Positions 46,516 to 57,828 of a stretch of DNA of 64,000 nt are shown piece by piece. The DNA is from an uncultured Actinomycetes bacterium (GTDB lineage: Bacteria > Actinomycetota > Coriobacteriia > Coriobacteriales > Atopobiaceae). The notes beneath the pieces were generated by a model. The model did not search any database. It was not told the DNA's origin and saw only the letters and a program-made list of their open reading frames with translations. Made by a program: the position numbers and the translations under genes. Within the stretch, counting starts at the first letter, position 1, and each line of letters opens with the position of its first letter. Location of the stretch: positions 62,001-126,000 of the forward strand of contig OMWB01000001.1 of the NCBI GenBank assembly GCA_900314645.1, read 5' to 3'.

Positions 46516-48420
46516 TCACACTCGCCTCTCAGGCAAATCGCCCTCTCGATAGGCTTCGAGCAGAGCTGTGAGCTCGGCGATGCGCTCACGCATCCGGATG
46601 CCTCGGTCGGTGTCGGCCACACGCACCGGATCTGCGCTCGTGTCGTCAATCACCTGCTCGTGCGCGCTCGCGATGTCGAAGTTCGACGTCAGCGCCTTAT
46701 CGACCCCTGCAAAAGGACGGTGCGCCTTGAGGCGAAGGCCGCGCGCGTCGGCGATGAGCGTGTAGCCCGCGATGCCAGTCGTTTTGTGATAGGCATGGCA
46801 GAACCCGCCATCAATCACCAGCAGCTGTCCGTTTGCGCGCACCGGCGTGTCTCCATCGATCTCGTGCACCGGTGTGTGGCCGTTTACGATGTGGGCCCGT
46901 GGCCCCGTGAGGCCGAACTCTGCCAGTACGCGTGCCGCAACCTCGGGATCGCGCGTCAAGTCGAAGTAGGGATCCTGCGGTTCCTTCCACGCGGCCTCGT
47001 CGGCAACATAAGCTCGCTCGAAGGTCTTCATCACGCGGCCGGCGAGCGGAGAGTGCGAGCCGCACCAGAGGTACCACATCCAGTCGAGGGCGAGCTGGTC
47101 GCCCGTGGTCCAGGCGCGCCGCGCCATGCGGTCAACGTAGTCGAGGTATTCACGGCCACGAAGCTCATATCCGTCGCTCACTACGGTAGAGAAGCCGCCG
47201 TCCTCGTCAAGCGGAATGCAGCCATGGAAGAGCAGCCGTCCGTTGCATACCTTGTAGACTGAGCCGCTCTCAAAGAGGAAGCGCATGTGCCGACGCAGGC
47301 GGTCAGAGTCCGCAAAGGCAGCGGAGAGGCCGTCCATCACGGCACGCTCCCCCTCAGTAAGCTCGGAGGGATGTGCGGGGTCGAGCGTGGGGAAGTCGCG
47401 CGTGGAGAGGGGCCAGTCCTTACCGTCGATGCGTACCGTGCCCGCCTCGACGTTGACCGAGCCTAGGAGACACCGGTTCTGCATGCCCCAGTTGGGATGA
47501 CGGGCAATGGCCTGCTCCATGAGCTTGAACAGGATCATGTTGATGGCCTTCTCGATGCGGTGCATCCGGTGAGTGCCCGGTTCGTGGTCATAGGTCGCGT
47601 CGGCAAAGAGTGCCAGTTGGCGCAGGGATATGCCGTACGAGCTCTCCAGTACCTCGAGCGTGTTGTAGTGCACGCACGTACGTACCACCTGGGCCATGCA
47701 CACTTCGCTGCCAGCCGCGGCGCCCATCCACGCCACATCGTGGTTGCCCCACTGGACGTCCACGTTGCCATAGGTCATCAGCTCGTCCATGATGCGGTCG
47801 GCGCGTGGGCCGCGATCGTAGATGTCACCAACCACGTGAATACGGTCAACGGCCAACCGCTTGATGAGGTGAGCGATGGAACGGATGAAGTCCTCTGCCG
47901 CCCCTATCTCCACCACCGAGTGGACAATGTCCTCGTGGTAGGTGTGGTGCGCCGACTCCTCACCCAGGCTGACATGCAACAGCTCGTCAATTATGTAGCC
48001 GTAATCGGGCGGCAGCATCTTGCGTACGTGGCTTCTGGTGTAGCCGTCTGCGAGCTGACGCGCCAGATTGGTCAGGTGCACCAGCGTGTCGTAGAGCCTC
48101 TCGGGAGTCAGCTCTCCCTTTCTGCGCATGAGCGCGAGCTTCTCGTCGGGATAGTAGACGAGCGTGCACAGGTTTGCACGCGTGCGCTCGTCCAGCTCGT
48201 CGGAGAAGAGGGCGTTCATGCGTTCGCGGATGACGCCAGAGCAGTTGTTGAAGATGTGCGTGAACGCCTCGAGCTCTCCGTGGATGTCGCTTACGAAGTG
48301 TTCGGTGCCGCACGGGAGGTTGAGGATTGCCTTGAGGTTGACGATTTCGGTGTAGGCAGCGCGGAGGGTGGGGAACTGCTCTGAGAGCAGTTTGAGGTAA
48401 TGCAGGTCGCTTCTGGCCAT
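46516..48420 (-). CDS. fbp: Class III fructose-1,6-bisphosphatase
   Basis: A 634-residue Firmicute-type FBPase with a metallophosphoesterase core. HFVSDIHGELEAF, GDIYDRGPRADRIMDEL and WGNHDVAWMGAAAG are the metal-binding blocks, and AHIVNGHTPV supplies later ligands. It hydrolyses fructose-1,6-bisphosphate in gluconeogenesis. GGGAGAG precedes the start. The DeoR gene lies 18 bases upstream on the same strand, so FBPase and the repressor are one operon, which ties the repressor to sugar-phosphate level. Confidence 0.95.
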   Translation of the reverse strand: MARSDLHYLKLLSEQFPTLRAAYTEIVNLKAILNLPCGTEHFVSDIHGELEAFTHIFNNCSGVIRERMNALFSDELDERTRANLCTLVYYPDEKLALMRRKGELTPERLYDTLVHLTNLARQLADGYTRSHVRKMLPPDYGYIIDELLHVSLGEESAHHTYHEDIVHSVVEIGAAEDFIRSIAHLIKRLAVDRIHVVGDIYDRGPRADRIMDELMTYGNVDVQWGNHDVAWMGAAAGSEVCMAQVVRTCVHYNTLEVLESSYGISLRQLALFADATYDHEPGTHRMHRIEKAINMILFKLMEQAIARHPNWGMQNRCLLGSVNVEAGTVRIDGKDWPLSTRDFPTLDPAHPSELTEGERAVMDGLSAAFADSDRLRRHMRFLFESGSVYKVCNGRLLFHGCIPLDEDGGFSTVVSDGYELRGREYLDYVDRMARRAWTTGDQLALDWMWYLWCGSHSPLAGRVMKTFERAYVADEAAWKEPQDPYFDLTRDPEVAARVLAEFGLTGPRAHIVNGHTPVHEIDGDTPVRANGQLLVIDGGFCHAYHKTTGIAGYTLIADARGLRLKAHRPFAGVDKALTSNFDIASAHEQVIDDTSADPVRVADTDRGIRMRERIAELTALLEAYREGDLPERRV

Positions 48421-48438
48421 GGTTCTCTCCCGTCGTGA

Positions 48439-49185
48439 CTAGGCAAGGGTTACGGCAACGCCTGAGCGCTCGAGGCTCTGGTACCACGTTTCTGGCACGT
48501 GCTCGTCGGTGATGACGCTTACACGCTTTCCCGGCAGGCGCATGGGGATAGCGCCGCGCTGGTCGAACTTCTCTGATTCGGTGAGCACGACAACTTCGGC
48601 CGCCGATTCTGCCATGGAACGCACCGCATCGGCCCGCATCTGGTCGGCGTTGGTGAAGCCCACGCCGTCAATCCATCCGTCCGCCCCGATAAAGAGGTGA
48701 TCGACGTAGAACTCCTGCGCGCAGGTTCGGACGAGTGGGCCTACCATCACCTGTGAGTCGCGCTGGTAGGTGCCGCCCAGAAGCACGCAGCCCACCCGCG
48801 CGCTGTCGCGCACGTAGTTGGCGATAAAGGCGCTGTTGGTCACAACCGTCACGTTTTGCTTGGTGTCGGCAAGCACACGCACCAGAAGTGCGCAGCAGCT
48901 GCCGCTCTCCACCATGATGGTTGCCTCGTCTGGCACGAGCTCCGCCGCGCGACGGGCGATGAGCAGCTTCTCATCGTAGTGATATGCCAGGCGGCCGCTG
49001 ACGTCATTGGGGTTGGCAAGCATCGCGTATCCGTGTTCGCGAATTATCAGTCCCTTTGCCTGAAGCGCATCGAGGTCCTTGCGGATGGTGACCGTAGATA
49101 CACCGAGGCGCTCTGCGAGGCTTGCTACCTCTACTTTCTTTTCTGCGGTGACAATCTGCAGGATGATGCTGTCACGCTTAGCCAT
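48439..49185 (-). CDS. DeoR-family sugar-phosphate-responsive repressor
   Basis: A 248-residue repressor. The N-terminal HTH is clear: KVEVASLAERLGVSTVTIRKDLDAL. The C-terminal DeoRC domain binds a sugar phosphate: IMVESGSCCALLVRVLA and FIGADGWIDGVGFTN are conserved segments. TGGAGT precedes the start. An operator-like sequence lies about 43 bases upstream and recurs in the radical-enzyme promoter 4 kb away, so it probably represses itself, fbp and the radical-enzyme genes until a phosphorylated sugar appears. Confidence 0.92.
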   Translation of the reverse strand: MAKRDSIILQIVTAEKKVEVASLAERLGVSTVTIRKDLDALQAKGLIIREHGYAMLANPNDVSGRLAYHYDEKLLIARRAAELVPDEATIMVESGSCCALLVRVLADTKQNVTVVTNSAFIANYVRDSARVGCVLLGGTYQRDSQVMVGPLVRTCAQEFYVDHLFIGADGWIDGVGFTNADQMRADAVRSMAESAAEVVVLTESEKFDQRGAIPMRLPGKRVSVITDEHVPETWYQSLERSGVAVTLA

Positions 49186-49227
49186 GCTGACTCCAGTGCT
49201 CTATGAGTTTCGATTTCCTAAAAAAAC

Positions 49228-49242
49228 CTTGCGTTCGTAACT
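49228..49242. promoter_or_regulatory. DeoR operator candidate 3, own promoter
   Basis: CTTGCGTTCGTAACT; its reverse complement GTTACGAACGCAAG aligns with the sites at 44051 and 44135. It lies between the DeoR and methyltransferase genes. Confidence 0.5.
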
Positions 49243-49286
49243 CATTCTAGCATGAGACGCTCCGCGAGGCGCTGGCTCGCGGGGGA

Positions 49287-50045
49287 TTACGGCTTCACGG
49301 AGCGCATTGCGAGAAACGTCGGGATGTTCATCTCGTGCAGGCGACCCTCGCCGTTGGTGTCCTCGTAGAGCGCAAGCAGCGTGAAGCCAGCCTCAAGCTG
49401 GCCGCCGATCTGCTCCTCCAGCGAGTGCGAGAACTGGACGCCTGCGTCATCCTCCTCAAGTTGGCGCATCTGCTCGGGGTTCTTCAGCGGGTTGAAGGGG
49501 AGTGTGTTGACGATTCGCTCCTCCGCGGTGTCCACGAGGTAGTTCACGTAGTGGTCGGTCCCGGAGAGCAACGTTCCGCCGTGCTTCAAAACGCGGAAGC
49601 ACTCGCGCCAGACGTGGTGCACATCCTCTATGTAGCAGTTCGAGACCGGGTGGAAGATGAGGTCAAACTCCTCGTCTTCAAAGGGCAGGCGTTTGGTCAT
49701 GTCCGCGCGAATGATACGGATGTCGTAGCCCTCGCGCTCGGCAACAAGCCGTTCGCTTTCCAGCTGAAGCGGGGAGTAGTCAAGCACCGTGCAGACGGCG
49801 CCGAGAGCCGCAAAGATGGGCATCTGCTGTCCGCCTCCGCTCGCAAGGCCGAGAACCTTCTTGCCGCGCAAATCGCCAAACCACTCGTGAGGGACAGGCT
49901 TGGTAGGCGTCAGCAACACGTCCCAGTTCCCAATAAGTGCCTGCTCATAGGCCTCATGCGAGATGGGTTTGCCCCATTCCCAGCCTTCGCGAATCCATCG
50001 GTCAATGGTCTCAGCGTTGATGTCTTGGTATGACGTGGCGGCCAT
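49287..50045 (-). CDS. Class I SAM-dependent methyltransferase
   Basis: A 252-residue methyltransferase. The start at 50045 is supported by GGGAGGGAGCC. KKVLGLASGGGQQMPIFAALG is motif I, in a form (LASGGG) seen in one clade of Firmicute and Coriobacterial methyltransferases; LDYSPLQLESERLVA and DEEFDLIFHPVSNCYIEDV follow. The acceptor is unknown. It is divergent from the PHP phosphatase gene. No sequence similarity in detail to the methyltransferase at 3156 beyond the fold. Confidence 0.88.
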   Translation of the reverse strand: MAATSYQDINAETIDRWIREGWEWGKPISHEAYEQALIGNWDVLLTPTKPVPHEWFGDLRGKKVLGLASGGGQQMPIFAALGAVCTVLDYSPLQLESERLVAEREGYDIRIIRADMTKRLPFEDEEFDLIFHPVSNCYIEDVHHVWRECFRVLKHGGTLLSGTDHYVNYLVDTAEERIVNTLPFNPLKNPEQMRQLEEDDAGVQFSHSLEEQIGGQLEAGFTLLALYEDTNGEGRLHEMNIPTFLAMRSVKP

Positions 50046-50165
50046 GGCGGCTCCCTCCCTTGGGCTTTCGACTTGATGATACTCTCCGAAGTCCTGTTCT
50101 CGCACTTCATGGTATTTGATACCGTGGGATGAGCTCGCGATGATTCAAGGCGAAAGGACCCCGCC

Positions 50166-51008
50166 ATGCTGGCTGATTACCACGTGCACTGCATGTTCTC
50201 TGACGACTCTTGGTACATCCCTGCGAAGGTGTGCACGGACGCGTGGAAGAACAACCTCGACGAGATTTGCTTCACTGATCACGTGGACTACGGAATCAAG
50301 CCTGACTGGGACCAAGCGCTCACGGCCAAGGTGATGGAGGGCCAGCGCGTGGTGAACGTGGACTACGACGCGTACTTCCCTTGCATCGAGGCGCTGCGCG
50401 ACGAGTGGGCAGGGCGCCTGACCATCAAGCGTGGTTTGGAGCTTGGCGTACAGACGCACACGATTCCGCAGTTCAATGCGCTGTGGGATAAGTGGCGGGA
50501 CCATCTGGACTTCACGCTGCTGTCCATCCATCAGGTGGGCGACCTTGAGTTCTGGACGGGCGAGTTCCAGGAGGGACGAAGCCAGGAGGAATACAACCGT
50601 GCCTACTACCAGGAACTCTATGACGTGACGACGAGCTTTGAGCATTGGAGCGTGCTTGCGCATATCGATCTCATCAAGCGCTATGACCCAGCGGGCATTT
50701 TGGACTTCCCCGCAAATAAAGACCTGGTAGCGGCCACACTTGAGCATGTGATCAAGGTGGGGAAGGGCATCGAGCTTAACACCTCGTCCGTGCGCTACGG
50801 CCTTACGGACTCCCAGCCGGCGGAGGAGATCCTGCGGCTGTATAAGGACCTCGGCGGCAAGATCATTACGCTGGGGTCCGACTCACACGCACCTGAGCAC
50901 CTTGGGGCATACATCCGCCACTTCCAGAAGTACCTGGCGAGCCTCGGCTTTGAGGGCTTCTACACCTACGACAAGATGGTGCCAACGTTCCACCCATTTG
51001 AGGCGTAA
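50166..51008 (+). CDS. PHP-domain histidinol-phosphatase-like protein
   Basis: A 280-residue metal-dependent phosphatase. DYHVHCMFSDDSW has the HxH motif, CFTDHVDYGIK the next histidine, and GKGIELNTSSVRYG and TLGSDSHAPEHLG complete the PHP metal sites. Such proteins hydrolyse histidinol-phosphate in histidine synthesis, but no other his gene is present, so a different phosphate ester is equally possible. A terminator hairpin follows. Confidence 0.88.
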   Translation: MLADYHVHCMFSDDSWYIPAKVCTDAWKNNLDEICFTDHVDYGIKPDWDQALTAKVMEGQRVVNVDYDAYFPCIEALRDEWAGRLTIKRGLELGVQTHTIPQFNALWDKWRDHLDFTLLSIHQVGDLEFWTGEFQEGRSQEEYNRAYYQELYDVTTSFEHWSVLAHIDLIKRYDPAGILDFPANKDLVAATLEHVIKVGKGIELNTSSVRYGLTDSQPAEEILRLYKDLGGKIITLGSDSHAPEHLGAYIRHFQKYLASLGFEGFYTYDKMVPTFHPFEA

Positions 51009-51017
51009 ACAATGCGC

Positions 51018-51048
51018 ACCAGAAGGCCGACCTTCTGGTTCGGTGTTT
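51018..51048. terminator. Bidirectional terminator, PHP versus HAD
   Basis: ACCAGAAGG-CCGA-CCTTCTGGT, a perfect 9-bp stem between convergent stops. Confidence 0.7.
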
Positions 51049-51904
51049 AGCGCATGAAGCTGGGCATGGCGCCCGTGGCGGCGGCATCGGCGATGTCGGC
51101 GAGCGCGTCTGCCACGGCATCGTTCGCGCAGGCTCCGATGTGCCAGTGTGAGGCGGCCTTCACCTCTGCCGTCGCGTTGGCGACCGCCACCGAGTGCGTG
51201 ACCGCCCTCAGCATGGAGAGGTCGTTCTCCGAATCCCCGAAGGCCGCAATCTCGTCCAGGCCAATGCCCAGATGCTCAGCCAGGACCTCGACGCTCTTCC
51301 CCTTGCTCCAGCCAAGGGGAAGGATGTCGATGAAGATGCCGTTCGCGGCAGGGAACACATAGTCAAACTGGGGGAACCGTTCCCGCAGCAGGTCACGCAT
51401 CTCAACCATCTGCTCCTGCGTGGCCGCGCAACGCACGTTTGCCTTGACGCATCGGTCCCAACGCAGATGCTTAATCGGCCGCGGGTCAGTACTGTATATC
51501 TCGGGATGCAGCGCCAGCTCAGCGGCATGTGCGCCAAGGTGGTACGCCGCTCCGTCTGAAGCATCAGAGATATCGTCCAGGTCATAGACCGACAGGGCAA
51601 ATCCCGGATGGTCGTGCAGCATGTTGCCCAGCTCATCCAACACCTCGACGTCGAGCGTCTCCTCGTGCACGAGCTGGCCGTCAACGTAGACCATCTGCCC
51701 GTTCACGTACGCTCCCGTGCGTCCGCATGCCTCGTCGCCGGCAAACATCCAGCGCATGGCAGCTGGTACGCGGCCCGTGACGGGGCCAAAGTGCAGGCCC
51801 GCGTCCAGCATGTGATGGATTGCCGCAATCGTGCGCCTGCTGGCGCAGGGCGCGCCAGCAGGCATCAGTGTGTTGTCGAGATCGCTCAGCGCGAGCTTGA
51901 TCAT
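51047..51904 (-). CDS. HAD-superfamily Cof-type phosphatase
   Basis: A 285-residue phosphatase. LALSDLDNTLMPAG contains the DxDxT nucleophile motif, and EIAAFGDSENDLSMLRA the C-terminal metal site. It follows the GH1 gene by 12 bases on the same strand, so it is probably co-translated with it, repeating the GH1-HAD pairing seen at 34760-37140. This repetition supports a role in handling phosphorylated glucoside products, inferred from gene order. Confidence 0.9.
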   Translation of the reverse strand: MIKLALSDLDNTLMPAGAPCASRRTIAAIHHMLDAGLHFGPVTGRVPAAMRWMFAGDEACGRTGAYVNGQMVYVDGQLVHEETLDVEVLDELGNMLHDHPGFALSVYDLDDISDASDGAAYHLGAHAAELALHPEIYSTDPRPIKHLRWDRCVKANVRCAATQEQMVEMRDLLRERFPQFDYVFPAANGIFIDILPLGWSKGKSVEVLAEHLGIGLDEIAAFGDSENDLSMLRAVTHSVAVANATAEVKAASHWHIGACANDAVADALADIADAAATGAMPSFMR

Positions 51905-51916
51905 GCCGCCAACCTT

Positions 51917-54306
<2,390 letters not shown>

Positions 54307-54317
54307 GGGGCAGCCTC

Positions 54318-55295
54318 CTAACCCTGCTTGCGATACTCTTGCGGCGTGCAGCCTGCATATTCACGAAAACGCTGGTAGAAGCTTGTGAGGTTGGCGAGTC
54401 CCACCTCTTCGGCTATCTCGTAGATGGGGCGAGTGGTTCCGCGTAGCAGCAGCGCCGCCCGCCTCATGCGCTCGACGTTGACCAGCTGCTTGAAGGTCGA
54501 GCCGGTGGCTTGGCGAACGAACTTCGAGAGGTACGTACGCTCGTAACCGAGGTCCGCCGCCATCTGCTGAAGGTTTCCCTCCTGATAGTGCTGCGAGATG
54601 TACTGACGGATGGTGCCTGTGAGCTCTGCGCGCTCCCAGGCGACATCGTCCAGCTCTCCCTTCGGCTCGTAGGTTCGCAGCAGATGCGTGAGCAGAGCCG
54701 CGAGGAAGAAGTCCACGAGGTAGGGGCTCGTCATGTCGGGCTCAAGCCGCTCGCAGAGGATGCGCTCGATGCAGGTGCGGACAAACTCGTCGTCGACAGT
54801 GCGGTAGACGCGCCAGTGCTCGTGGTTCGCCCCCATGGTCATGAGCTCGGTCGCAAAGGGCGAGGCGAGGTCCGCCATGCCGTCGAGCAGATGCCCTTCG
54901 AAGAATTTTTCGGCAAGGATGAGGTTGACGTTGATGTCATCGGGGCCAGTGGGCTCAACGCTGTGGGGCACGTGGCGGTCCATGACGATGCAGTCGCCCG
55001 CATTGAGCACCACCTGCTCACCATCTACGACCATGTGGAATGACCCCTGGTAGCAGTACGTGATGATGACGTAGGAGTAGATGTGCTCGGGGACCGTGGC
55101 AGAGTTTCTGACGTGGAACGCCACGATATGGCGACGGTCGGCAAAGTCTCGGCCTCGGCCAAAGAGAAAGACCTCGCGCCCGTGGTAGGAGATGCGCGGA
55201 TAGCGCTCGGCAATATGCTCGTAGATCTCCTCCTCAGAATGGTGCGTGGCAGAGGAGGCGGCGCGTGCGGCCGCAGGGAGCTGACTGACGTTCAT
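54318..55295 (-). CDS. AraC-family regulator
   Basis: A 325-residue activator. The start at 55295 has GGAGG 7 bases upstream. The N-terminal cupin-like domain contains SYVIITYCYQGSFHMVVDGE and GDCIVMDRHVPHSVEP; the C-terminal HTHs are NLQQMAADLGYERTYLSKFV and IAEEVGLANLTSFYQRFREY. It is divergent from the GH78 gene across a 108-base region that holds ATATTGTCGCAGGT, a motif repeated upstream of the PTS gene, so this is the best candidate to bind it. Confidence 0.92.
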   Translation of the reverse strand: MNVSQLPAAARAASSATHHSEEEIYEHIAERYPRISYHGREVFLFGRGRDFADRRHIVAFHVRNSATVPEHIYSYVIITYCYQGSFHMVVDGEQVVLNAGDCIVMDRHVPHSVEPTGPDDINVNLILAEKFFEGHLLDGMADLASPFATELMTMGANHEHWRVYRTVDDEFVRTCIERILCERLEPDMTSPYLVDFFLAALLTHLLRTYEPKGELDDVAWERAELTGTIRQYISQHYQEGNLQQMAADLGYERTYLSKFVRQATGSTFKQLVNVERMRRAALLLRGTTRPIYEIAEEVGLANLTSFYQRFREYAGCTPQEYRKQG

Positions 55296-55335
55296 GCAGG
55301 CCTCCACGAATTCACACTGATGATGGCACAAACTC

Positions 55336-55349
55336 ATATTGTCGCAGGT
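55336..55349. promoter_or_regulatory. AraC-type operator candidate, GH78 promoter
   Basis: ATATTGTCGCAGGT, an exact copy of 57736-57749, lies about 55 bases upstream of the GH78 start and 41 bases from the AraC start. CAACAACTC is next to it and recurs near the second site. Confidence 0.55.
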
Positions 55350-55403
55350 CAACAACTCTAGCTAAAGTATAGCCGAAAGACTCAATACGATAGGGGAGGC
55401 AGT

Positions 55404-57599
55404 ATGGCAGCGGCAAACGCTCAGGCTTGGTGGATATCGGGCCCAACGTACGAATACGGTGAGGATGATGCGGGCTACTACCAGCCACATCGCAATCATG
55501 TAGTGTCACGAACCTTTGAGATGAACGGTTTCAAGCGAGCGAGCCTCACCGTGTCTGTGCTGGGTTATGCACGAGTGACCATCAATGGCAAAGCGTTGGG
55601 CAACGTCGAGCTTTTAGGCGACTGGACAAACTTCACAAAGCAGGTCACCGCACGCACCTTTGACGTGACCGAGCTGCTGCGCCCGTGGGCCAACACCATT
55701 GAGGTTGAGCTCGGCAACGGCTGGTTTAATCCTTCGCCGCTCACCATGTTTGGCAAGTACAACCTGCGCAAGCGTCTCGCTGAGGTCGGAACGCCGGCCG
55801 TGCTCGTCACGTTGGTAGCTGACGGCCAGACAGTTCTGGTGAGCGATGACACGTGGAGTTGCCGCGAGGGACAGCTGCTCTTTAACAATGTCTATCTGGG
55901 CGAGACGCGTGACCTCTCAAGCGCCGGTGGCTCCGAGTTGCCTCTGGTGACGCAGAAAGACATGCGCAACCTCGAGCCCGCAGTGGTGGAGCCGTGCCGT
56001 CGCTTTGCGCCGGTGGCCGGCACCGACGTGCACGAGCTGGCCGACGGTTCGCTGGTGGTGGACTTCCACGAGCTCGATACCGGTATGATTGACCTGCAGT
56101 TCATTGCTCATGTGGGGCAAGAAGTGACGGTGCGTTATGCCGAGGAGCTCGATGCGAAAGGCGTTCCCTCCTACGAGTCGAGCCATGCGGGCCTGGTGGG
56201 GTGCCTGGTGCCCGAAGGGTTCCGCATCCCCGGTGGCCCTGGTGCGCCGGAGCGAGCCATCCAGACCGACCGAATCATATGCGCAGAAGGGGAGAACCAC
56301 TTCACCAATCAGTTCACGGTGCACTCGTGTCGCTACGCGGTGATCGAGGGGCTTTCGCGTGAGCAGTTGCTCAGCATCGCGTTTGTCCCGGTGCACACGG
56401 ACCTCTCGGCGTCAGGAACCATTGCCACGGGCAACGCGTTCTACGACAGCATGGTGGACGCTGCCGTGCGCACCAAGCTCAACAACGTGCATGGCCTCTG
56501 GGAGGACTGCGCGCGCGAGCGTCTTGGGTACGGAGGCGACATGGTGGCGCTTGCCGCTTCCAACCTCGTGGCCTTTGATTGCGAGGGGCTCATCCGCAAG
56601 ACCGCGCGCGACTTCCGCAACGATCAGACGAGTGCGGGCGGCGTGCCTGAGACCGCGCCGTTCATGGGCATCGGCTCCAACGGCACGGCCTACGGTGAGG
56701 GACCGCTCTTGTGGCAGCTTGCGTATCCGCACCTGGTGCTGCGTGCCTACCAGTTCTACGGCAGTCGTGACTTGGTTGAGCAGGAGTGGCCACACGTCAA
56801 GAAGCTCGTAGACTACCTGCTTGCTTGGGACCCTGCAGAGCTCGCTACGCACTGCCTGGGTGACCATGGCTCGGTGGCCACGAGCGAGAGCTTCAAGACC
56901 GGTACGCCCGACAAGGAGCTGGTGGGCTGGTGCACCATCGCACGCTTTGCGCGTGCGGCGGCGCGCTTCGAGGACATTTTGGGTCTTCCTTCCTCGGGTT
57001 ATGACGTGCGCTATGACAAGCTGCGCGAAGAGATCCGTACGCGTTTTGCGCATGATGACGGTACATGGGGTGACGGCACGCAGACGGGACTGGCCTTTGC
57101 GGCCGACCTGGGCCTTGCCGACGAGCGCGAGCTGGCTAATCGTCTCGTGGCGAAGATCGCCGAGGACCACGGCGTGCTCACCACGGGCATCTTTGGCACG
57201 ACCATCGCCTTTGACCTGCTCAACCGCACCGGCCATTCCGATGTGGTGGAGGCCTGGCTTACCCGCGAGGAAGCTCCCAGCTACAAGGCCATGCTCGCGA
57301 GCGGCAACAAGGCGCTTGCCGAGCAATTCGAGATGTTCCTCTCGTCCTACAACCATGCGATGTTCAGTAGCTACCTGCAGTGGTTCTACCAGGGTCTCGG
57401 TGGTATCCGCATCGCTGATGACGCCTGTGGATGCGACCGTGTTGAGCTCAGGCCGTACTTCAGCCCACTGACCAATGAGGTGAGCTGCTCGCTGATGACG
57501 CCTCGTGGTGCGATTAGCACGACGTGGAAGCGCGACGACCAAGGCGTTGTCACCTTCTCGTATTCCGTGCCCGAAGGCGTAAGCGTCACGCAGCTCTGA
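55404..57599 (+). CDS. Alpha-L-rhamnosidase, GH78
   Basis: A 731-residue enzyme that removes terminal rhamnose from plant glycosides. There is no signal peptide (MAAANAQAWWISGPTYEYG), so it acts inside the cell. The N-terminal beta domains (ARVTINGKALGNVELLGDW, VEVELGNGWFNPSPL) fit GH78, and LWEDCARERLGYGGDM is the catalytic acid segment (family DCPQREERLGWTGD). The later LQWFYQGLGGIRIADDA is conserved. GGGGAGG precedes the start. It is divergent from AraC and followed by a long palindrome and the PTS gene. Substrates such as rhamnosyl-glucosides of flavonoids are plausible. Confidence 0.88.
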   Translation: MAAANAQAWWISGPTYEYGEDDAGYYQPHRNHVVSRTFEMNGFKRASLTVSVLGYARVTINGKALGNVELLGDWTNFTKQVTARTFDVTELLRPWANTIEVELGNGWFNPSPLTMFGKYNLRKRLAEVGTPAVLVTLVADGQTVLVSDDTWSCREGQLLFNNVYLGETRDLSSAGGSELPLVTQKDMRNLEPAVVEPCRRFAPVAGTDVHELADGSLVVDFHELDTGMIDLQFIAHVGQEVTVRYAEELDAKGVPSYESSHAGLVGCLVPEGFRIPGGPGAPERAIQTDRIICAEGENHFTNQFTVHSCRYAVIEGLSREQLLSIAFVPVHTDLSASGTIATGNAFYDSMVDAAVRTKLNNVHGLWEDCARERLGYGGDMVALAASNLVAFDCEGLIRKTARDFRNDQTSAGGVPETAPFMGIGSNGTAYGEGPLLWQLAYPHLVLRAYQFYGSRDLVEQEWPHVKKLVDYLLAWDPAELATHCLGDHGSVATSESFKTGTPDKELVGWCTIARFARAAARFEDILGLPSSGYDVRYDKLREEIRTRFAHDDGTWGDGTQTGLAFAADLGLADERELANRLVAKIAEDHGVLTTGIFGTTIAFDLLNRTGHSDVVEAWLTREEAPSYKAMLASGNKALAEQFEMFLSSYNHAMFSSYLQWFYQGLGGIRIADDACGCDRVELRPYFSPLTNEVSCSLMTPRGAISTTWKRDDQGVVTFSYSVPEGVSVTQL

Positions 57600-57602
57600 C
57601 GT

Positions 57603-57662
57603 GGTACGGAAGGGATACTCCCCTTTGTCCCATGGGACAAAGGGGAGTATCCCTTCCGTACC
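57603..57662. repeat. Perfect 60-base palindrome between GH78 and PTS genes
   Basis: The 60 bases are their own reverse complement, with no loop, so either 30-base arm pairs with the other. The centre reads TTTGTCCCATGGGACAAA. It starts just after the GH78 stop; it could act as a terminator or as a processing site, but the exact symmetry is unusual. Confidence 0.9.
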
Positions 57663-57735
57663 AAGATGTTCTTTAGAAAAATTGAACTTATGTGAGGACT
57701 CCAGCAACAACTCATAGTGAGGTAACCACAAAATA

Positions 57736-57749
57736 ATATTGTCGCAGGT
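57736..57749. promoter_or_regulatory. AraC-type operator candidate, PTS promoter
   Basis: ATATTGTCGCAGGT, identical to 55336-55349, about 80 bases upstream of the PTS start. It suggests co-regulation with the GH78 gene. Confidence 0.55.
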
Positions 57750-57828
57750 ATACCACAGAAAATATAGTTATCACAGCATCTGATAGCAGAGGCAAACCAC
57801 AGCCTCAAAGCAGGAAGGGAAGAAGATC

